Of a stretch of 64,000 nucleotides of DNA, positions 9,501 to 17,697 are shown one piece after another. The notes below the pieces were generated by a model that worked only from the letters and a program-made list of their open reading frames with translations, had not been told where the DNA came from and made no database searches. The DNA comes from Runella limosa DSM 17973 (GTDB lineage: Bacteria > Bacteroidota > Bacteroidia > Cytophagales > Spirosomataceae): assembly GCF_000482465.1 (NCBI RefSeq), contig NZ_AXVJ01000055.1:36961-100960 (forward strand), given 5' to 3'. Positions within the stretch are counted from its first letter, which is position 1. The number at the start of each line of letters is the position of its first letter. The position numbers and the translations under genes are program-made.

Positions 9501-9852
9501 ACGCACCAACACGCCATTGCAAGCCTTGGTCACGCTCAACGACCCTACCTACGTGGAAGCCTCACGGGTGATGGGTGAGCAAATGGCTCGCCAAAAACAG
9601 GCTTCCGAAGCGATTGAATGGGCGTACCGACAGTTGACGGGAAAAAGACCCAACGAAAATGAAGTGAAGTTGTTGGATAAATTATACACAACGCAATACG
9701 AAACCTTTAGAGCCAATTCTACCAAAACCAAAGGTTGGTTAAAAACAGGCTTGAAAAAAATAGATACCACGCTCGAGCCTGCCCAAGTGGCAGCCTACGC
9801 CGTCGTGGCCAATACCATTTTAAATTCCGATGCTACCATCACCAAACGCTAA
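6598..9852 (+). CDS. PSCyt1-DUF1549-LamG-DUF1553 planctomycete-type protein
   Basis: A large exported protein of 1084 residues with a short N-terminal signal. Domains in order: cytochrome-like PSCyt1 with CFACH (Cys56, Cys59, His60); DUF1549 (about 155-370), which contains a second CxxCH, CARCH at 354-358; a concanavalin/LamG-like region (about 455-660, with WAWFPKDFKEG and LFMDGT); and DUF1553 (about 760-1030, with VNRYWQNFFGTGLVKTTEDFG and NDPTYVEASR). This set is typical of Planctomycetota and Verrucomicrobiota and also appears in some Cytophagales. Its stop overlaps the next start by one base (TAATG), so it is coupled to the DUF1501 gene. The enzymatic function of DUF1549/1553 is not established. 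Confidence 0.88.
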   Translation: MMRLLLFFFASVPFWFPTTKTIDGVKVPEEVASAYDKLPAELDYNQHVKPVLSDKCFACHGPDKAKQKAGLRLDVAQAAYGSLPENPGKVAVKPGNLAKSELVHRILSNDPDYQMPTPQSHLTLTAEEKAILLKWVKTGAVYKPHWAFVKPEKKAVPTLNGLSGYSPVNEIDYFVGQRLVREGLTPSVEAPKELLLRRLSLDVTGLPPTTAEIDAFLADKSPNAYEKQVDRLLASPHFGERMATDWLDVARYADSHGYTVDRLRDMSPYRDWVINAFNQNMRYDAFIHQQLAGDLMKGPTGNTPSRDMLIATAFNRNHQQNMEGGIVEEEFQTEYVMDRANTFGDAFMALSLGCARCHDHKYDPISQKNYYELYSFFNNVREAGQISWNDDLPTPTLLLPTEKQEELIRFMQSSMKEQETKLAKTVDASDASFQTWLGTGEPQKLKTQAVPQVGLQGFFTFEDSLRNTVNPSHKGKMKRDAGDADKPVFSKTARGQVLELNGDSYADLRPVGVFRKSDPFSVGIWAWFPKDFKEGVIFHKSNAERLYNFKGFHLHAKNNRFEICMAHTAPSNAITRQSNQPIPRERWVQLTMTYDGSSKANGFKLFMDGTELAMETVMDQLYKDIIFYDAKNETGLQIGGWWRGLGFKGGKVDDVVVYNRTLTPFEIEILANKATWQAIVDKPVASLSQEERAVLKDYYVSAVDAAVAAERAVLQQQRTAFSDSTRHIAEIMVMQEMPTPKRSYLLQRGQYDAPGAEVFPATPASVLPFSATLPKNRLGLAQWLTDANHPLTARVAVNRYWQNFFGTGLVKTTEDFGNQGELPSHPELLDWLAVTFRQEYGWDVKRLVKLMVMSATYRQDSRTSAELRERDPENRLLARGPATRLTAEMLRDNALVASGLLNNKVGGKSVKPYQPDGLWEINSMTYKMDTTDAIYRRSLYVIVKRSVPNPTLGTFDAPTRSSCIVRRQRTNTPLQALVTLNDPTYVEASRVMGEQMARQKQASEAIEWAYRQLTGKRPNENEVKLLDKLYTTQYETFRANSTKTKGWLKTGLKKIDTTLEPAQVAAYAVVANTILNSDATITKR

Positions 9853-11309
9853 TGCCCATGACACCGCATCACGATGAACCTTTTCGATTGCATACCCCCG
9901 AATTTTCGGGCTTGAACCAACAACTCGACCGTCGCGATTTTTTAAAAAGAACGGCGTCAGGTTTGGGAGCGATGGCGCTGGGTAGCTTGTTAGGAACGCC
10001 AAGTTTTGGGGCAACGCCGATTTTGCCCAAAGCCAAACGGGTGGTTTACTTGTTTATGGCAGGCGGGCCTTCGCAGTTTGAAACCTTTGATTATAAACCC
10101 AAATTGCAGTCGATGCTGGGGGCGGCCTTGCCCGATTCGGTTCGGAAGGGGCAACGCCTGACGGGCATGAGCGCCAACCAAGCGTCGCTGCCGATTGCGC
10201 CGAGTGTATATGGATTCAAACAGCACGGCACCACGCGCACATGGGTCAGTGAGTTGCTGCCTTACACGGCGCAGGTGGTGGATGACCTGTGCTTGATAAA
10301 GTCGGTTTACACCGAACAAATCAACCATGACCCTGCTATTACGTTTTTCCAAACGGGGCATCAACTGCCTGGGCGACCTTCGATTGGGTCGTGGGTAAGC
10401 TACGGATTAGGGTCTGAAAATCAGAATTTACCGTCGTTTATTGTGTTGGTTTCAAAAGATGCTTCCAAAGACCAGCCTTTGTACGCGCGACTGTGGGGCA
10501 ATGGCTTTCTGCCGTCGGAATACCAAGGCGTACAGTTTCGGTCGGGCAAAGACCCCGTGTTGTTCCTCAACAACCCCGAAGGTTACGACGGAAACGACCG
10601 CGAGCAGATGTTGGGGTATTTGAGTCAACTCAACCGCTTGCAAAACGATACGTGGGGCGATCCCGAAGTGAACGCCCGCATTGCGCAGTACGAAATGGCG
10701 TATCGGATGCAGACTTCCGTGCCTGAAGTGATGGATACCAGCCAAGAACCCGACGAGGTATTTGACCTGTACGGCCCTGGCAGCCGTGACAAGGGAAGCT
10801 ATGCGGCCAACTGTCTGCTGGCGCGTAAGTTACTGGAAAAAGATGTTCGTTTTGTGCAGCTCTATCACCAAGGGTGGGATCACCACGGTTCATTGCCCAA
10901 AGGCATGGCCAAGCAGTGCAAACAAATTGACCAAGCCACGGCAGGGTTGTTGATTGACCTCAAGCGCCGAGGCTTGCTCGAAGATACGTTGGTCGTTTGG
11001 GGGGGCGAATTTGGACGTACGGTGTATTCCCAAGGAAAATTAGCGGCCAACGATTACGGTCGTGACCACCACCCGCGCTGCTTTACGATGTGGATGGCAG
11101 GGGCTGGCGTGAAGTCAGGGTTTTCGTACGGACAAACTGATGATTTTAGCTATAACATCGTTAAAGACCCCGTCCACGTCCATGATTTTCAGGCGACTTT
11201 GCTGCATTTGATGGGCGTTGACCACGAGCAGCTGACCTATAAATACCAAGGCCGCCGTTTCCGACTTACGGATGTACACGGGAAGTTGGTGAAGGGAATT
11301 TTGAGTTGA
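9852..11309 (+). CDS. Tat-exported DUF1501 protein
   Basis: A 485-residue DUF1501 protein, related in fold to alkaline phosphatase/sulfatase-like enzymes. The frame is open further upstream, inside the previous gene, but the ATG at 9852 overlaps that gene's stop by one base and is the natural start. A twin-arginine signal is clear: RRDFLKR (Arg27, Arg28) followed by the hydrophobic SGLGAMALGSLLG. Metal-site-like motifs include FMAGGPSQFETFDYKP, VWGGEFGRT and YGRDHHPRCFTMWMAG. It is the last gene of the operon, ahead of a strong terminator. Co-occurrence with PSCyt1/DUF1549/DUF1553 proteins is a known pattern; the substrate is unknown. Confidence 0.9.
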   Translation: MPMTPHHDEPFRLHTPEFSGLNQQLDRRDFLKRTASGLGAMALGSLLGTPSFGATPILPKAKRVVYLFMAGGPSQFETFDYKPKLQSMLGAALPDSVRKGQRLTGMSANQASLPIAPSVYGFKQHGTTRTWVSELLPYTAQVVDDLCLIKSVYTEQINHDPAITFFQTGHQLPGRPSIGSWVSYGLGSENQNLPSFIVLVSKDASKDQPLYARLWGNGFLPSEYQGVQFRSGKDPVLFLNNPEGYDGNDREQMLGYLSQLNRLQNDTWGDPEVNARIAQYEMAYRMQTSVPEVMDTSQEPDEVFDLYGPGSRDKGSYAANCLLARKLLEKDVRFVQLYHQGWDHHGSLPKGMAKQCKQIDQATAGLLIDLKRRGLLEDTLVVWGGEFGRTVYSQGKLAANDYGRDHHPRCFTMWMAGAGVKSGFSYGQTDDFSYNIVKDPVHVHDFQATLLHLMGVDHEQLTYKYQGRRFRLTDVHGKLVKGILS

Positions 11310-11314
11310 TGGTT

Positions 11315-11373
11315 GCGTCGGAGACGCTGGGCCGTGTGGGTCCCAATTGGAAATTGGGACCAGCGCGCGCGGG
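11315..11373. repeat. Intergenic hairpin repeat, copy at 11.3 kb
   Basis: GCGTCGGAGACGC forms a small hairpin, followed by TGGGCC and a second hairpin, GGTCCCAATT paired with AATTGGGACC. The first part is the reverse complement of the GGCC(C/T)AGCGTCTCCGACGC core in the repeats at 60.8-63.7 kb. The same two hairpins recur at 13921. Confidence 0.75.
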
Positions 11374-11397
11374 AAAAAACTTTTATATTTTTTTGAA

Positions 11398-11427
11398 AAC
11401 GCAGGCAACCTTTCGCCTGCGTTTTTT
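11398..11427 (+). terminator. Strong terminator of the DUF1501 operon
   Basis: A perfect 9-bp stem (AACGCAGGC at 11398-11406, GCCTGCGTT at 11415-11423) with an 8-base loop runs into TTTTTT. It ends 25 bp before the sigma-factor start, so the sigma operon must have its promoter within or very near this element, or depend on readthrough. Confidence 0.87.
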
Positions 11428-11452
11428 ATTATAAGCCCAAAATTCACGCCAT

Positions 11453-12010
11453 TTGATCACACTTGCTACCATACAAAAAGCACAGCACCACGATAAAGTC
11501 GCTCAAAAACAACTTTTTGAAGGCTATGCAACGGTTATTTATCGCTTGGCTTTTAGGTACTTGCGGGAGCGAACCGATGCAGAAGATGTAGTTTCGGAAG
11601 CGTTTTGCTTGGCTTTTGAAAATATGGCCAAGGCGACTTTTCAGAGCGTGCCATTTTTTGAAGCTTGGTTGAAACGTATCACGGTCAATGAGGCGTTGAA
11701 ATCGCTTCGTAAGCGCGCCAATTTTCACTTGTTGTCCGATTCTGAGTTTGAAATTGAAGCCATTAGTGACAACACCATTGAGAAGCTTTCGGCCGCGCAA
11801 ATTTGGGAAATCGTTTCGCAGCTTCCCGTTGGCTACCGAACGGTTTTTAACCTGTACGAAATCGAAGGCTACAGCCATGCCGAGATTGCTAAAATGCTGA
11901 ACATCTCGGAAGGAACATCCAAATCTCAGTTGAGTAAAGCCAAGTCATTGCTGCAAAAAAAGGTCATTGAATTAGAGAAAGACTATGCACAATCAAAAAC
12001 TATTCGATAA
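11453..12010 (+). CDS. ECF-type RNA polymerase sigma factor
   Basis: A 185-residue sigma factor of the extracytoplasmic-function class. Region 2 (about 15-80) carries the RTDAEDVVSEAFCLAFENM segment of the DAEDVVQE type. Region 4 (about 125-175) carries LPVGYRTVFNLYEIEGYSHAEIAKMLNISEGTSKSQL. No ATG is available: an in-frame stop lies at 11432 and the first internal Met falls inside region 2, so TTG at 11453 is the most likely start. It overlaps the next gene, a membrane anti-sigma-like protein, by 26 bp, the usual arrangement for a sigma/anti-sigma pair. Confidence 0.9.
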   Translation: MITLATIQKAQHHDKVAQKQLFEGYATVIYRLAFRYLRERTDAEDVVSEAFCLAFENMAKATFQSVPFFEAWLKRITVNEALKSLRKRANFHLLSDSEFEIEAISDNTIEKLSAAQIWEIVSQLPVGYRTVFNLYEIEGYSHAEIAKMLNISEGTSKSQLSKAKSLLQKKVIELEKDYAQSKTIR

Positions 12011-12782
12011 AATCCGAGATACGCTCGCCGAAGAAACGCCGCAAGATTTTGCCCCCCTCGACTGGGATAAAAATGCCGTGTGGGAGCGTATCGAAACGCG
12101 AAATTCGCCCCGCCGTGGTTTTGCTTTTGGTAGATGGGCGGCGGTGGCTGCTGCTTTCATTGGGATAGTATTGTTGGGTAAATGGTTGTTAAATCCCCAT
12201 TCTTCGACCCAATTACCTCCAAGCTTGACCAAAATTACTCCGCAACCTAGTCTTTCTAATCCTCCCGTAGAGCCATTAAAAGTAGCAGCCACTCAACGGA
12301 ATAAGGCTTTTTTGAAGAAAAATAAAAGCTACGGATACATTGAAAGACAGTTAGTTGTGGAGGATACTTGGGCCGTTGAGCCAGCGGATTCAAGTAGGCT
12401 TGTAGAGGTTGCTGTTCAAACCGATGTAATCACCTCACCCCCGTCTCTCTCTTTGTTGGAGAAGGGTGAAGCGTTTTCCCGTGCCCAAAAGGAAGAAGGC
12501 GAAGCCCAAAAAAGTCCCCTTGTGCTGAAAGAAGACGGAGATTCAGGGGGGGAGGTCAAACCCAAAGAACGGGTGCTCATTGTCGATATTGATTTACCCG
12601 AATTGCCCGAAAAACCTTCGGTCAATGATTTGTTAAAAACCTCGTTTTTAGAGCGGTTTAGCCGAGAAACTCGCCGTTTTCGTACGGAGCGAAAATTTGA
12701 TTTAAGAGCCTTAGATCGTCGCGCTGGCAAAGGCGTGTGGTCGTTGATGGCGCACAGCCTTGTCGTTCCAGGATCCAAATAA
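11985..12782 (+). CDS. Single-pass membrane protein, probable anti-sigma factor
   Basis: A 265-residue protein. A cytoplasmic N-terminal part of about 45 residues (LFDKIRDTLAEETPQDFAPLDWDKNAVWERIE) is followed by one membrane helix at about 50-67 (WAAVAAAFIGIVLLGKWLL). The large, low-complexity periplasmic part is rich in Pro, Ser and Glu. The N-terminal pattern, single helix and 26-bp overlap with the sigma gene fit the Bacteroidota anti-sigma arrangement. Sequence similarity alone is weak, so the role is mostly inferred from context. Confidence 0.65.
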   Translation: MHNQKLFDKIRDTLAEETPQDFAPLDWDKNAVWERIETRNSPRRGFAFGRWAAVAAAFIGIVLLGKWLLNPHSSTQLPPSLTKITPQPSLSNPPVEPLKVAATQRNKAFLKKNKSYGYIERQLVVEDTWAVEPADSSRLVEVAVQTDVITSPPSLSLLEKGEAFSRAQKEEGEAQKSPLVLKEDGDSGGEVKPKERVLIVDIDLPELPEKPSVNDLLKTSFLERFSRETRRFRTERKFDLRALDRRAGKGVWSLMAHSLVVPGSK

Positions 12783-12797
12783 TAATCTATTACAACC

Positions 12798-13910
12798 ATG
12801 AAAACAATCGTTCTATTTAGCCTTTTGGCAGCTACGCACCTGACCTTCGCTGCCGACTCTCTCATTGTGAATGCGGGTTCCGCGAGCCGTGTTATTTTTT
12901 ACGGGAAAACACCCGCAGATTTACAAAAATTAGAGCGTTTGGACTTGAACAAGCTCCTGCGTGACCTGAATCAAACCAAGGACTCTACTTTGGGGCACAT
13001 TCAGCTGAGTTCGGCGCCTTATCGTGCAACGGTCAAACCACTTCCCAAATGGCAGCAATACTGGCAAGAGTATAAGAAAAACACGTTTTTTAATTTGCAT
13101 TTGGGAATGGGTAGTTACACTTTTTTCAACCAGCCCATTGGTCGGTACGAATACTTTAGACTCAATGACCCTTCAGTTTTTATGGACAACCCACCGAGCA
13201 AAAGATATACGGTTTTTAATTCGCTTTGGTTACGAACCCGTTCGGTGGTAGGGGTGAGTTTGGTACACGACGCTTATTGGTGGAATGGAAAACGAATGGG
13301 AATGAAATTTAGGTACGGAGTAGGGATAGAAGCGTTGGGGCTGAGGTACCAATATTCCAATGTTGAAAAAATGGAACCAGAAATGTTCTCTGACAATCGA
13401 ATATCTTCTGCCAAATACGATTATTACCGCAATACGTTGATGCTTATGCCCCAGCAAACTGATGTGCGCGCGTTCAGTTATAATTTTCAATTAATGCCAA
13501 AAGTGTTCCTCAAAAACAAAAAAGGAAAAGAAACTTTCTCGTTGGGTGTAGGGGTTCGTTACAATGTTAGTAGGATGAAACAGCCATTGGATGCTGGCAG
13601 TATGATGAGTGGCTGGGGTGGATACTCCATAGATTCAGATGGAGTTTTGGGAAGTCGGGTTACGGCCACTAGCGGCCCCGTTATTGCTTCTAGAGATATG
13701 TATTATGCTGTCAAAGAGGGCGGCCTAAAAAACTTCACTTACATGGCAGAAGTGGGTTACCGAAGTGTGTCGCTCTTTTTTAATTATACGCCTTCATTTA
13801 CCCAAATTACACCTAGCTTAACTAGGTTCGCCACCAGCAATGCCCAATACTACAATCAGCAAAGTGGTACACTCGGCTTTATCAATTTTGGCGTAAAAAT
13901 TGGACGTTAG
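12798..13910 (+). CDS. Predicted outer-membrane beta-barrel protein
   Basis: A 370-residue exported protein with a clean signal peptide (MKTIVLFSLLAATHLTFA, cut before ADS). From about residue 95 onward it shows alternating aromatic strands with Gly/Tyr turns (FFNLHLGMGSYTFF, FRYGVGIEALGLRYQY, FSLGVGVRYNVSR), ending NFGVKIGR as barrels often do. I do not recognise a named family. It lies 15 bp after the anti-sigma-like gene, so it is probably in the same operon and may be what the sigma system monitors or controls. Confidence 0.65.
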   Translation: MKTIVLFSLLAATHLTFAADSLIVNAGSASRVIFYGKTPADLQKLERLDLNKLLRDLNQTKDSTLGHIQLSSAPYRATVKPLPKWQQYWQEYKKNTFFNLHLGMGSYTFFNQPIGRYEYFRLNDPSVFMDNPPSKRYTVFNSLWLRTRSVVGVSLVHDAYWWNGKRMGMKFRYGVGIEALGLRYQYSNVEKMEPEMFSDNRISSAKYDYYRNTLMLMPQQTDVRAFSYNFQLMPKVFLKNKKGKETFSLGVGVRYNVSRMKQPLDAGSMMSGWGGYSIDSDGVLGSRVTATSGPVIASRDMYYAVKEGGLKNFTYMAEVGYRSVSLFFNYTPSFTQITPSLTRFATSNAQYYNQQSGTLGFINFGVKIGR

Positions 13911-13920
13911 TTCCAGATTT

Positions 13921-13996
13921 GCGTCGGAGACGCTGGGCCGTGTGGGTCCCAATTTTAAATTGGGACCAGCGAGTCCAGCGAGTCCGTAGGACTCGC
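13921..13996. repeat. Intergenic hairpin repeat, copy at 13.9 kb
   Basis: This repeats the 11315 element almost base for base: hairpin GCGTCGGAGACGC, then GGTCCCAATT paired with AATTGGGACC. An extra hairpin follows, GCGAGTCC paired with GGACTCGC (13978-13985 and 13989-13996). It fills the gap between two converging genes and may also stop transcription. Confidence 0.75.
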
Positions 13997-14028
13997 CTAA
14001 ATACGTCATTCGTCCCTCGTCATTCCCT

Positions 14029-14901
14029 CTACCGTTCTGCGTGGGCTTTTTGGTACGAAAAGGGACTCATGCCTGTAATGGCTTTGAACTGCTTATAGAA
14101 ACAAGTGAAGTTGTTGAAACCACTTTCAAAACAAATTTGCTTGATGGTCATGGGCGTGTTAATGAGCAACTTACAGGCATTTCCTACCCGTATTTCGAGC
14201 AAAAATTGAGAGTACGATTTGCCCGTTCGGTGTTTAAAATAGCGGCAAAAAGAGTTAGGCGTGAGCCCCGCCAGCGACGCAATTTCTTGCAGTTTTATCT
14301 TGTTATGAAAGTTCTGGAGGGTATATTTATAAATACCGTGCAGTCGTTCATTTTCAAGGTCGGAGGCGTCGTATTGAAAACTAAGGGAAGATAATAGGTC
14401 ATTCTCGTCGCAGTGTTGTGCCAATAACAAACACTGAATCAGAGCGATGAGTTGGTAGGTGCCTTCCGTGGAGAAAATGACTTCTATTTGTTGGGCCATT
14501 TGTTGGCTCAATTCTTCCGAAAACGAGATACCCCTTTTGGCTTTCTCAAGCACATTTTTCAGCATTTTATTCTCGGGGAGTTGTAGAAATTGGCTTCCCC
14601 AGAAATCTTCGGTAAAATGAATCACTGAAGAATAAAACTCACTACCCTTGGGGCAATTAACTTTCTCTTCGTGGTCAAAGTGCCAGTAATGTGGCAAATT
14701 AGCCCCCACCAGCACTACATCTCCAGGTTTGAAGCGTCGGATACTGTCGCCAATAAACTGCGTTCCGCTGCCTCGGCGAAACCAAACCAATTCTACTTCT
14801 TTATGGCAATGCCAACGGTTGTTGATGTTTGGAATCGTGTCGCGACGAAGGCTAAAGGAGCGATTAGGACTAATCGCAACCTGTAAAAGCTGTGGCTTCA
14901 T
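14029..14901 (-). CDS. AraC-family regulator with cupin domain, beside the GH95 gene
   Basis: A 290-residue AraC-type regulator. The N-terminal part has a cupin pattern (NINNRWHCHKEVELVWF, RRFKPGDVVLVGANLPHYW). The C-terminal helix-turn-helix pair comprises KLQEIASLAGLTPNSFCRYFKHRTGKSY and IKQICFESGFNNFTCFYKQFKAITGMSPFSYQK. It is transcribed away from the GH95 alpha-fucosidase gene across 168 bp and probably regulates this glycan-use locus. It is a different subfamily from the AraC regulator at 3777: its sensor domain resembles those of sugar-responsive regulators with an HCH metal-site-like motif. Confidence 0.92.
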   Translation of the reverse strand: MKPQLLQVAISPNRSFSLRRDTIPNINNRWHCHKEVELVWFRRGSGTQFIGDSIRRFKPGDVVLVGANLPHYWHFDHEEKVNCPKGSEFYSSVIHFTEDFWGSQFLQLPENKMLKNVLEKAKRGISFSEELSQQMAQQIEVIFSTEGTYQLIALIQCLLLAQHCDENDLLSSLSFQYDASDLENERLHGIYKYTLQNFHNKIKLQEIASLAGLTPNSFCRYFKHRTGKSYSQFLLEIRVGNACKLLINTPMTIKQICFESGFNNFTCFYKQFKAITGMSPFSYQKAHAER

Positions 14902-15069
14902 AGTAGAAAAGTTAGCAGAAAATACTCATTTATGTCTGTTTTGTAGTTAAAATAACTTATAATCTTGATAATTTCCAAATTTATACTGGATTAGAAATAC
15001 ACGTACTTTGTAAAACCAATAGTTCTATTTCTAATCATAGCCCTAACTCTATAAGTCTCTACACGCATT

Positions 15070-17541
15070 ATGAAGCACTTATTGAAATCTTTTGCCTTCC
15101 TCTTTTTATGTTATTTTCAAACCTTTGGCCAATCGAGCCAAAAACTATGGTATGCCAAGCCCGCCGAACGGTGGGTGGAAGCATTGCCATTGGGCAATGG
15201 TCGCATTGGGGCGATGGTGTTTGGCGGTGTCAATGAAGAATTGATACAGTTGAACGAATCAACGCTGTGGTCGGGTGGGCCGCTCAAAAAGAACGTCAAC
15301 CCCGAATCGCACCAGTACCTCAGTGCGATTCGCGAGGCGTTGTTGGAAAAAGAAGATTATTCAAAGGCCAACGAACTCACCAAAAAAATGCAAGGGTTTT
15401 ATACGGAGTCGTACTTGCCGTTGGCCGATTTGATGATTAAACACCGTTTGGCAAATGGCACGCCAACTGCCTATTACCGCGACCTTGACATTTCAAAAGC
15501 CGTTTCCACTACCCGTTTCACGCTTGACGGAGTTACTTACGTTCGGGAAGGTTTCGTTTCGGCACCTGCCAATGTATTTGTGGTACGTTTGAGTGCCGAT
15601 AAGTCGAAGCAACTCAACCTTGACATTAGTACGCGTTCCAAACTACGGATTGAAAAACAACCGTTGAGTAACACCGAACTGGTCGTTAATGGCAAAGCTC
15701 CTGCGAAAGTGGACCCATCCTATTATAACCCCAAAGACCGTCAACCAGTCATTTACGAAGATACCGAAGGCTGCAATGGAATGCGTTTTCAGTACCGAAT
15801 CAAAGCGGTTGCCAAAGACGGTTCGGTAAAAACTGACACCGCAGGTATCCACATTGAGAAGGCCAGCGAAGTAGTTTTGTACATTGTGGCTGCTACCAGT
15901 TTCAATGGGTACGACAAATGCCCCGATAAAGACGGGAAGGACGAAAAACAACTGGCGGCTGGTTTCCTTACCAAAGCCATCGCGCAGCCATACGCGACCT
16001 TATTGAAACAGCACCAGGGCGAATATCAATCGTATTTTAACCGTTGTCAACTGACGATTAAAGATACCCTGAATGCCAATACAACCCCTGTCCCAACCGA
16101 CGAACAGCTAAAAGCATATACGGCAGGCCGTTACAATCCTGATTTGGAAGTGCTTTATTTTCAGTACGGTCGTTATTTGTTGATTTCGTCGTCGCGCCCA
16201 GGTGGGCCGCCTGCCAACTTGCAAGGAATCTGGAACAAAGAGCTTCGTGCCCCGTGGAGTTCCAATTATACCATCAATATCAATACCGAAATGAACTACT
16301 GGCCTGCCGAAGTGACCAACCTTTCGGAAATGCACCAACCACTGCTTGATTGGATTCAGCATTTGGCCAAAACGGGTCACGAAACAGCCCACGATTATTA
16401 CCGCGCCAAAGGATGGGTAGCGCACCACAACTCCGACATTTGGGCGTTGAGCAATGCCGTAGGCGACGTAGGTGCGGGTGACCCCGTGTGGGCCAACTGG
16501 TATATGGGTGGCAACTGGTTGTGCCAACATTTGTGGGAACATTATCGGTTTACGGGCGACAAAACGTTTTTGGCCCAAAAAGCCTACCCTGTAATGAAAG
16601 AAGCCGCGCTCTTTACCCTCGATTGGTTGGTGACAAACAAAGATGGCTACCTCGTAACGGCCCCATCAACCACGCCTGAAAATAAGTTTTTTGACGCGGC
16701 GGGCAAGCAGCAAGGCGTATCGGTAGCGACCACGATGGACATGTCGATTATCTGGGATTTGTTTACCAATCTCATTGATGCTTCGACGGTGTTGGGCCAA
16801 GACAAAGAATTTAGAGAGTTGCTGATTGCCAAACGAAACAAGCTGTTGCCGTTGCAAATTGGCGGCAAAGGTCAATTGTTGGAATGGTCGAAAGATTTTC
16901 CCGAAACCGACCCACGCCACCGCCACGTTTCGCACTTGTTTGGTTTGCACCCAGGGCGTCAGATTACGAAAGAAACACCTGCCTTTTTTAATGCGGCCAA
17001 AAAGACCTTGGAACTACGAGGTGATGAAGGAACGGGCTGGAGCAAAGGTTGGAAAATCAACTTTTGGACCCGATTGCTGGACGGTAATCACGCTTACACC
17101 CTCATTCGGGAGTTGTTGAAATATACCAACGAAACAGGAACCATCATGAGCCGTGGCGGAGGAACGTACCCTAACTTATTCGACGCTCACCCACCTTTTC
17201 AGATAGATGGGAACTTTGCAGGAACGGCAGGTATGGCCGAAATGCTCCTCCAAAGTCACCAAGATAAACTGCACTTATTGCCTGCGATACCTACCAATTG
17301 GCCATCGGGCAAGGTCAGTGGTTTGCGTGGGCGCGGAGGGTTTGGAGTGTCGATGCAATGGGAAAAAAATACCCTGACCCAAGCCCAAGTGAAGTCAATA
17401 AACGGCGAAGAATTGCGCCTTCTCACCCATAAACCCGTGACTGTCCAAGGAACAAATACCACTTCCGTAAAGACGGCCGATGGGTACGTTTTGCAATTAA
17501 AAACGCAAAAAAATAAAACCTATTTACTGACTGTAAAATAA
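15070..17541 (+). CDS. Glycoside hydrolase family 95 (alpha-L-fucosidase type)
   Basis: An 823-residue secreted enzyme. The signal peptide (MKHLLKSFAFLFLCYFQTFG) is followed by the GH95 signature KLWYAKPAERWVEALPLGNG and then NESTLWSGGP. The middle holds the alpha/alpha barrel, with YLLISSSRPGGPPANLQGIW, NYTININTEMNYWPAE and WVAHHNSDIW. The C-terminal part has HRHVSHLFGLHPG and FQIDGNFAGTAGMAEML. GH95 enzymes remove terminal alpha-1,2-linked L-fucose (some remove L-galactose) by inversion. The full family length is present. It is followed by a strong terminator and then a SusC/SusD operon, so it probably trims glycans imported by that system in the periplasm. Confidence 0.94.
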   Translation: MKHLLKSFAFLFLCYFQTFGQSSQKLWYAKPAERWVEALPLGNGRIGAMVFGGVNEELIQLNESTLWSGGPLKKNVNPESHQYLSAIREALLEKEDYSKANELTKKMQGFYTESYLPLADLMIKHRLANGTPTAYYRDLDISKAVSTTRFTLDGVTYVREGFVSAPANVFVVRLSADKSKQLNLDISTRSKLRIEKQPLSNTELVVNGKAPAKVDPSYYNPKDRQPVIYEDTEGCNGMRFQYRIKAVAKDGSVKTDTAGIHIEKASEVVLYIVAATSFNGYDKCPDKDGKDEKQLAAGFLTKAIAQPYATLLKQHQGEYQSYFNRCQLTIKDTLNANTTPVPTDEQLKAYTAGRYNPDLEVLYFQYGRYLLISSSRPGGPPANLQGIWNKELRAPWSSNYTININTEMNYWPAEVTNLSEMHQPLLDWIQHLAKTGHETAHDYYRAKGWVAHHNSDIWALSNAVGDVGAGDPVWANWYMGGNWLCQHLWEHYRFTGDKTFLAQKAYPVMKEAALFTLDWLVTNKDGYLVTAPSTTPENKFFDAAGKQQGVSVATTMDMSIIWDLFTNLIDASTVLGQDKEFRELLIAKRNKLLPLQIGGKGQLLEWSKDFPETDPRHRHVSHLFGLHPGRQITKETPAFFNAAKKTLELRGDEGTGWSKGWKINFWTRLLDGNHAYTLIRELLKYTNETGTIMSRGGGTYPNLFDAHPPFQIDGNFAGTAGMAEMLLQSHQDKLHLLPAIPTNWPSGKVSGLRGRGGFGVSMQWEKNTLTQAQVKSINGEELRLLTHKPVTVQGTNTTSVKTADGYVLQLKTQKNKTYLLTVK

Positions 17542-17565
17542 GGCTCGAAGCATTAAAAAAATAAG

Positions 17566-17597
17566 GAGTTGCTATGATGGCAAATAGCAACTCTTTT
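17566..17597 (+). terminator. Terminator after the GH95 gene
   Basis: A perfect 10-bp stem, GAGTTGCTAT (17566-17575) and ATAGCAACTC (17584-17593), with an 8-base loop is followed by TTTT. It separates the GH95 transcript from the SusC/SusD transcript. Confidence 0.85.
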
Positions 17598-17637
17598 GCT
17601 ATCACTATGCCTAAAATACGAAAAACAGGCTATAAAT

Positions 17638-17657
17638 AAGTCGGATTTGTACAAATA
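17638..17657 (+). promoter_or_regulatory. Operator-like site, copy 2 (contains ATTTGTACAAAT)
   Basis: Identical over 20 bp to the site at 5042-5061. The palindrome ATTTGTACAAAT is at 17645-17656. The site begins 60 bp before the -7 box at 17698, the same spacing as in copy 1. Confidence 0.65.
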
Positions 17658-17697
17658 TTTTACGGTTTTCTCCATTCTTTCGCTCCCCCGTGAGTCT

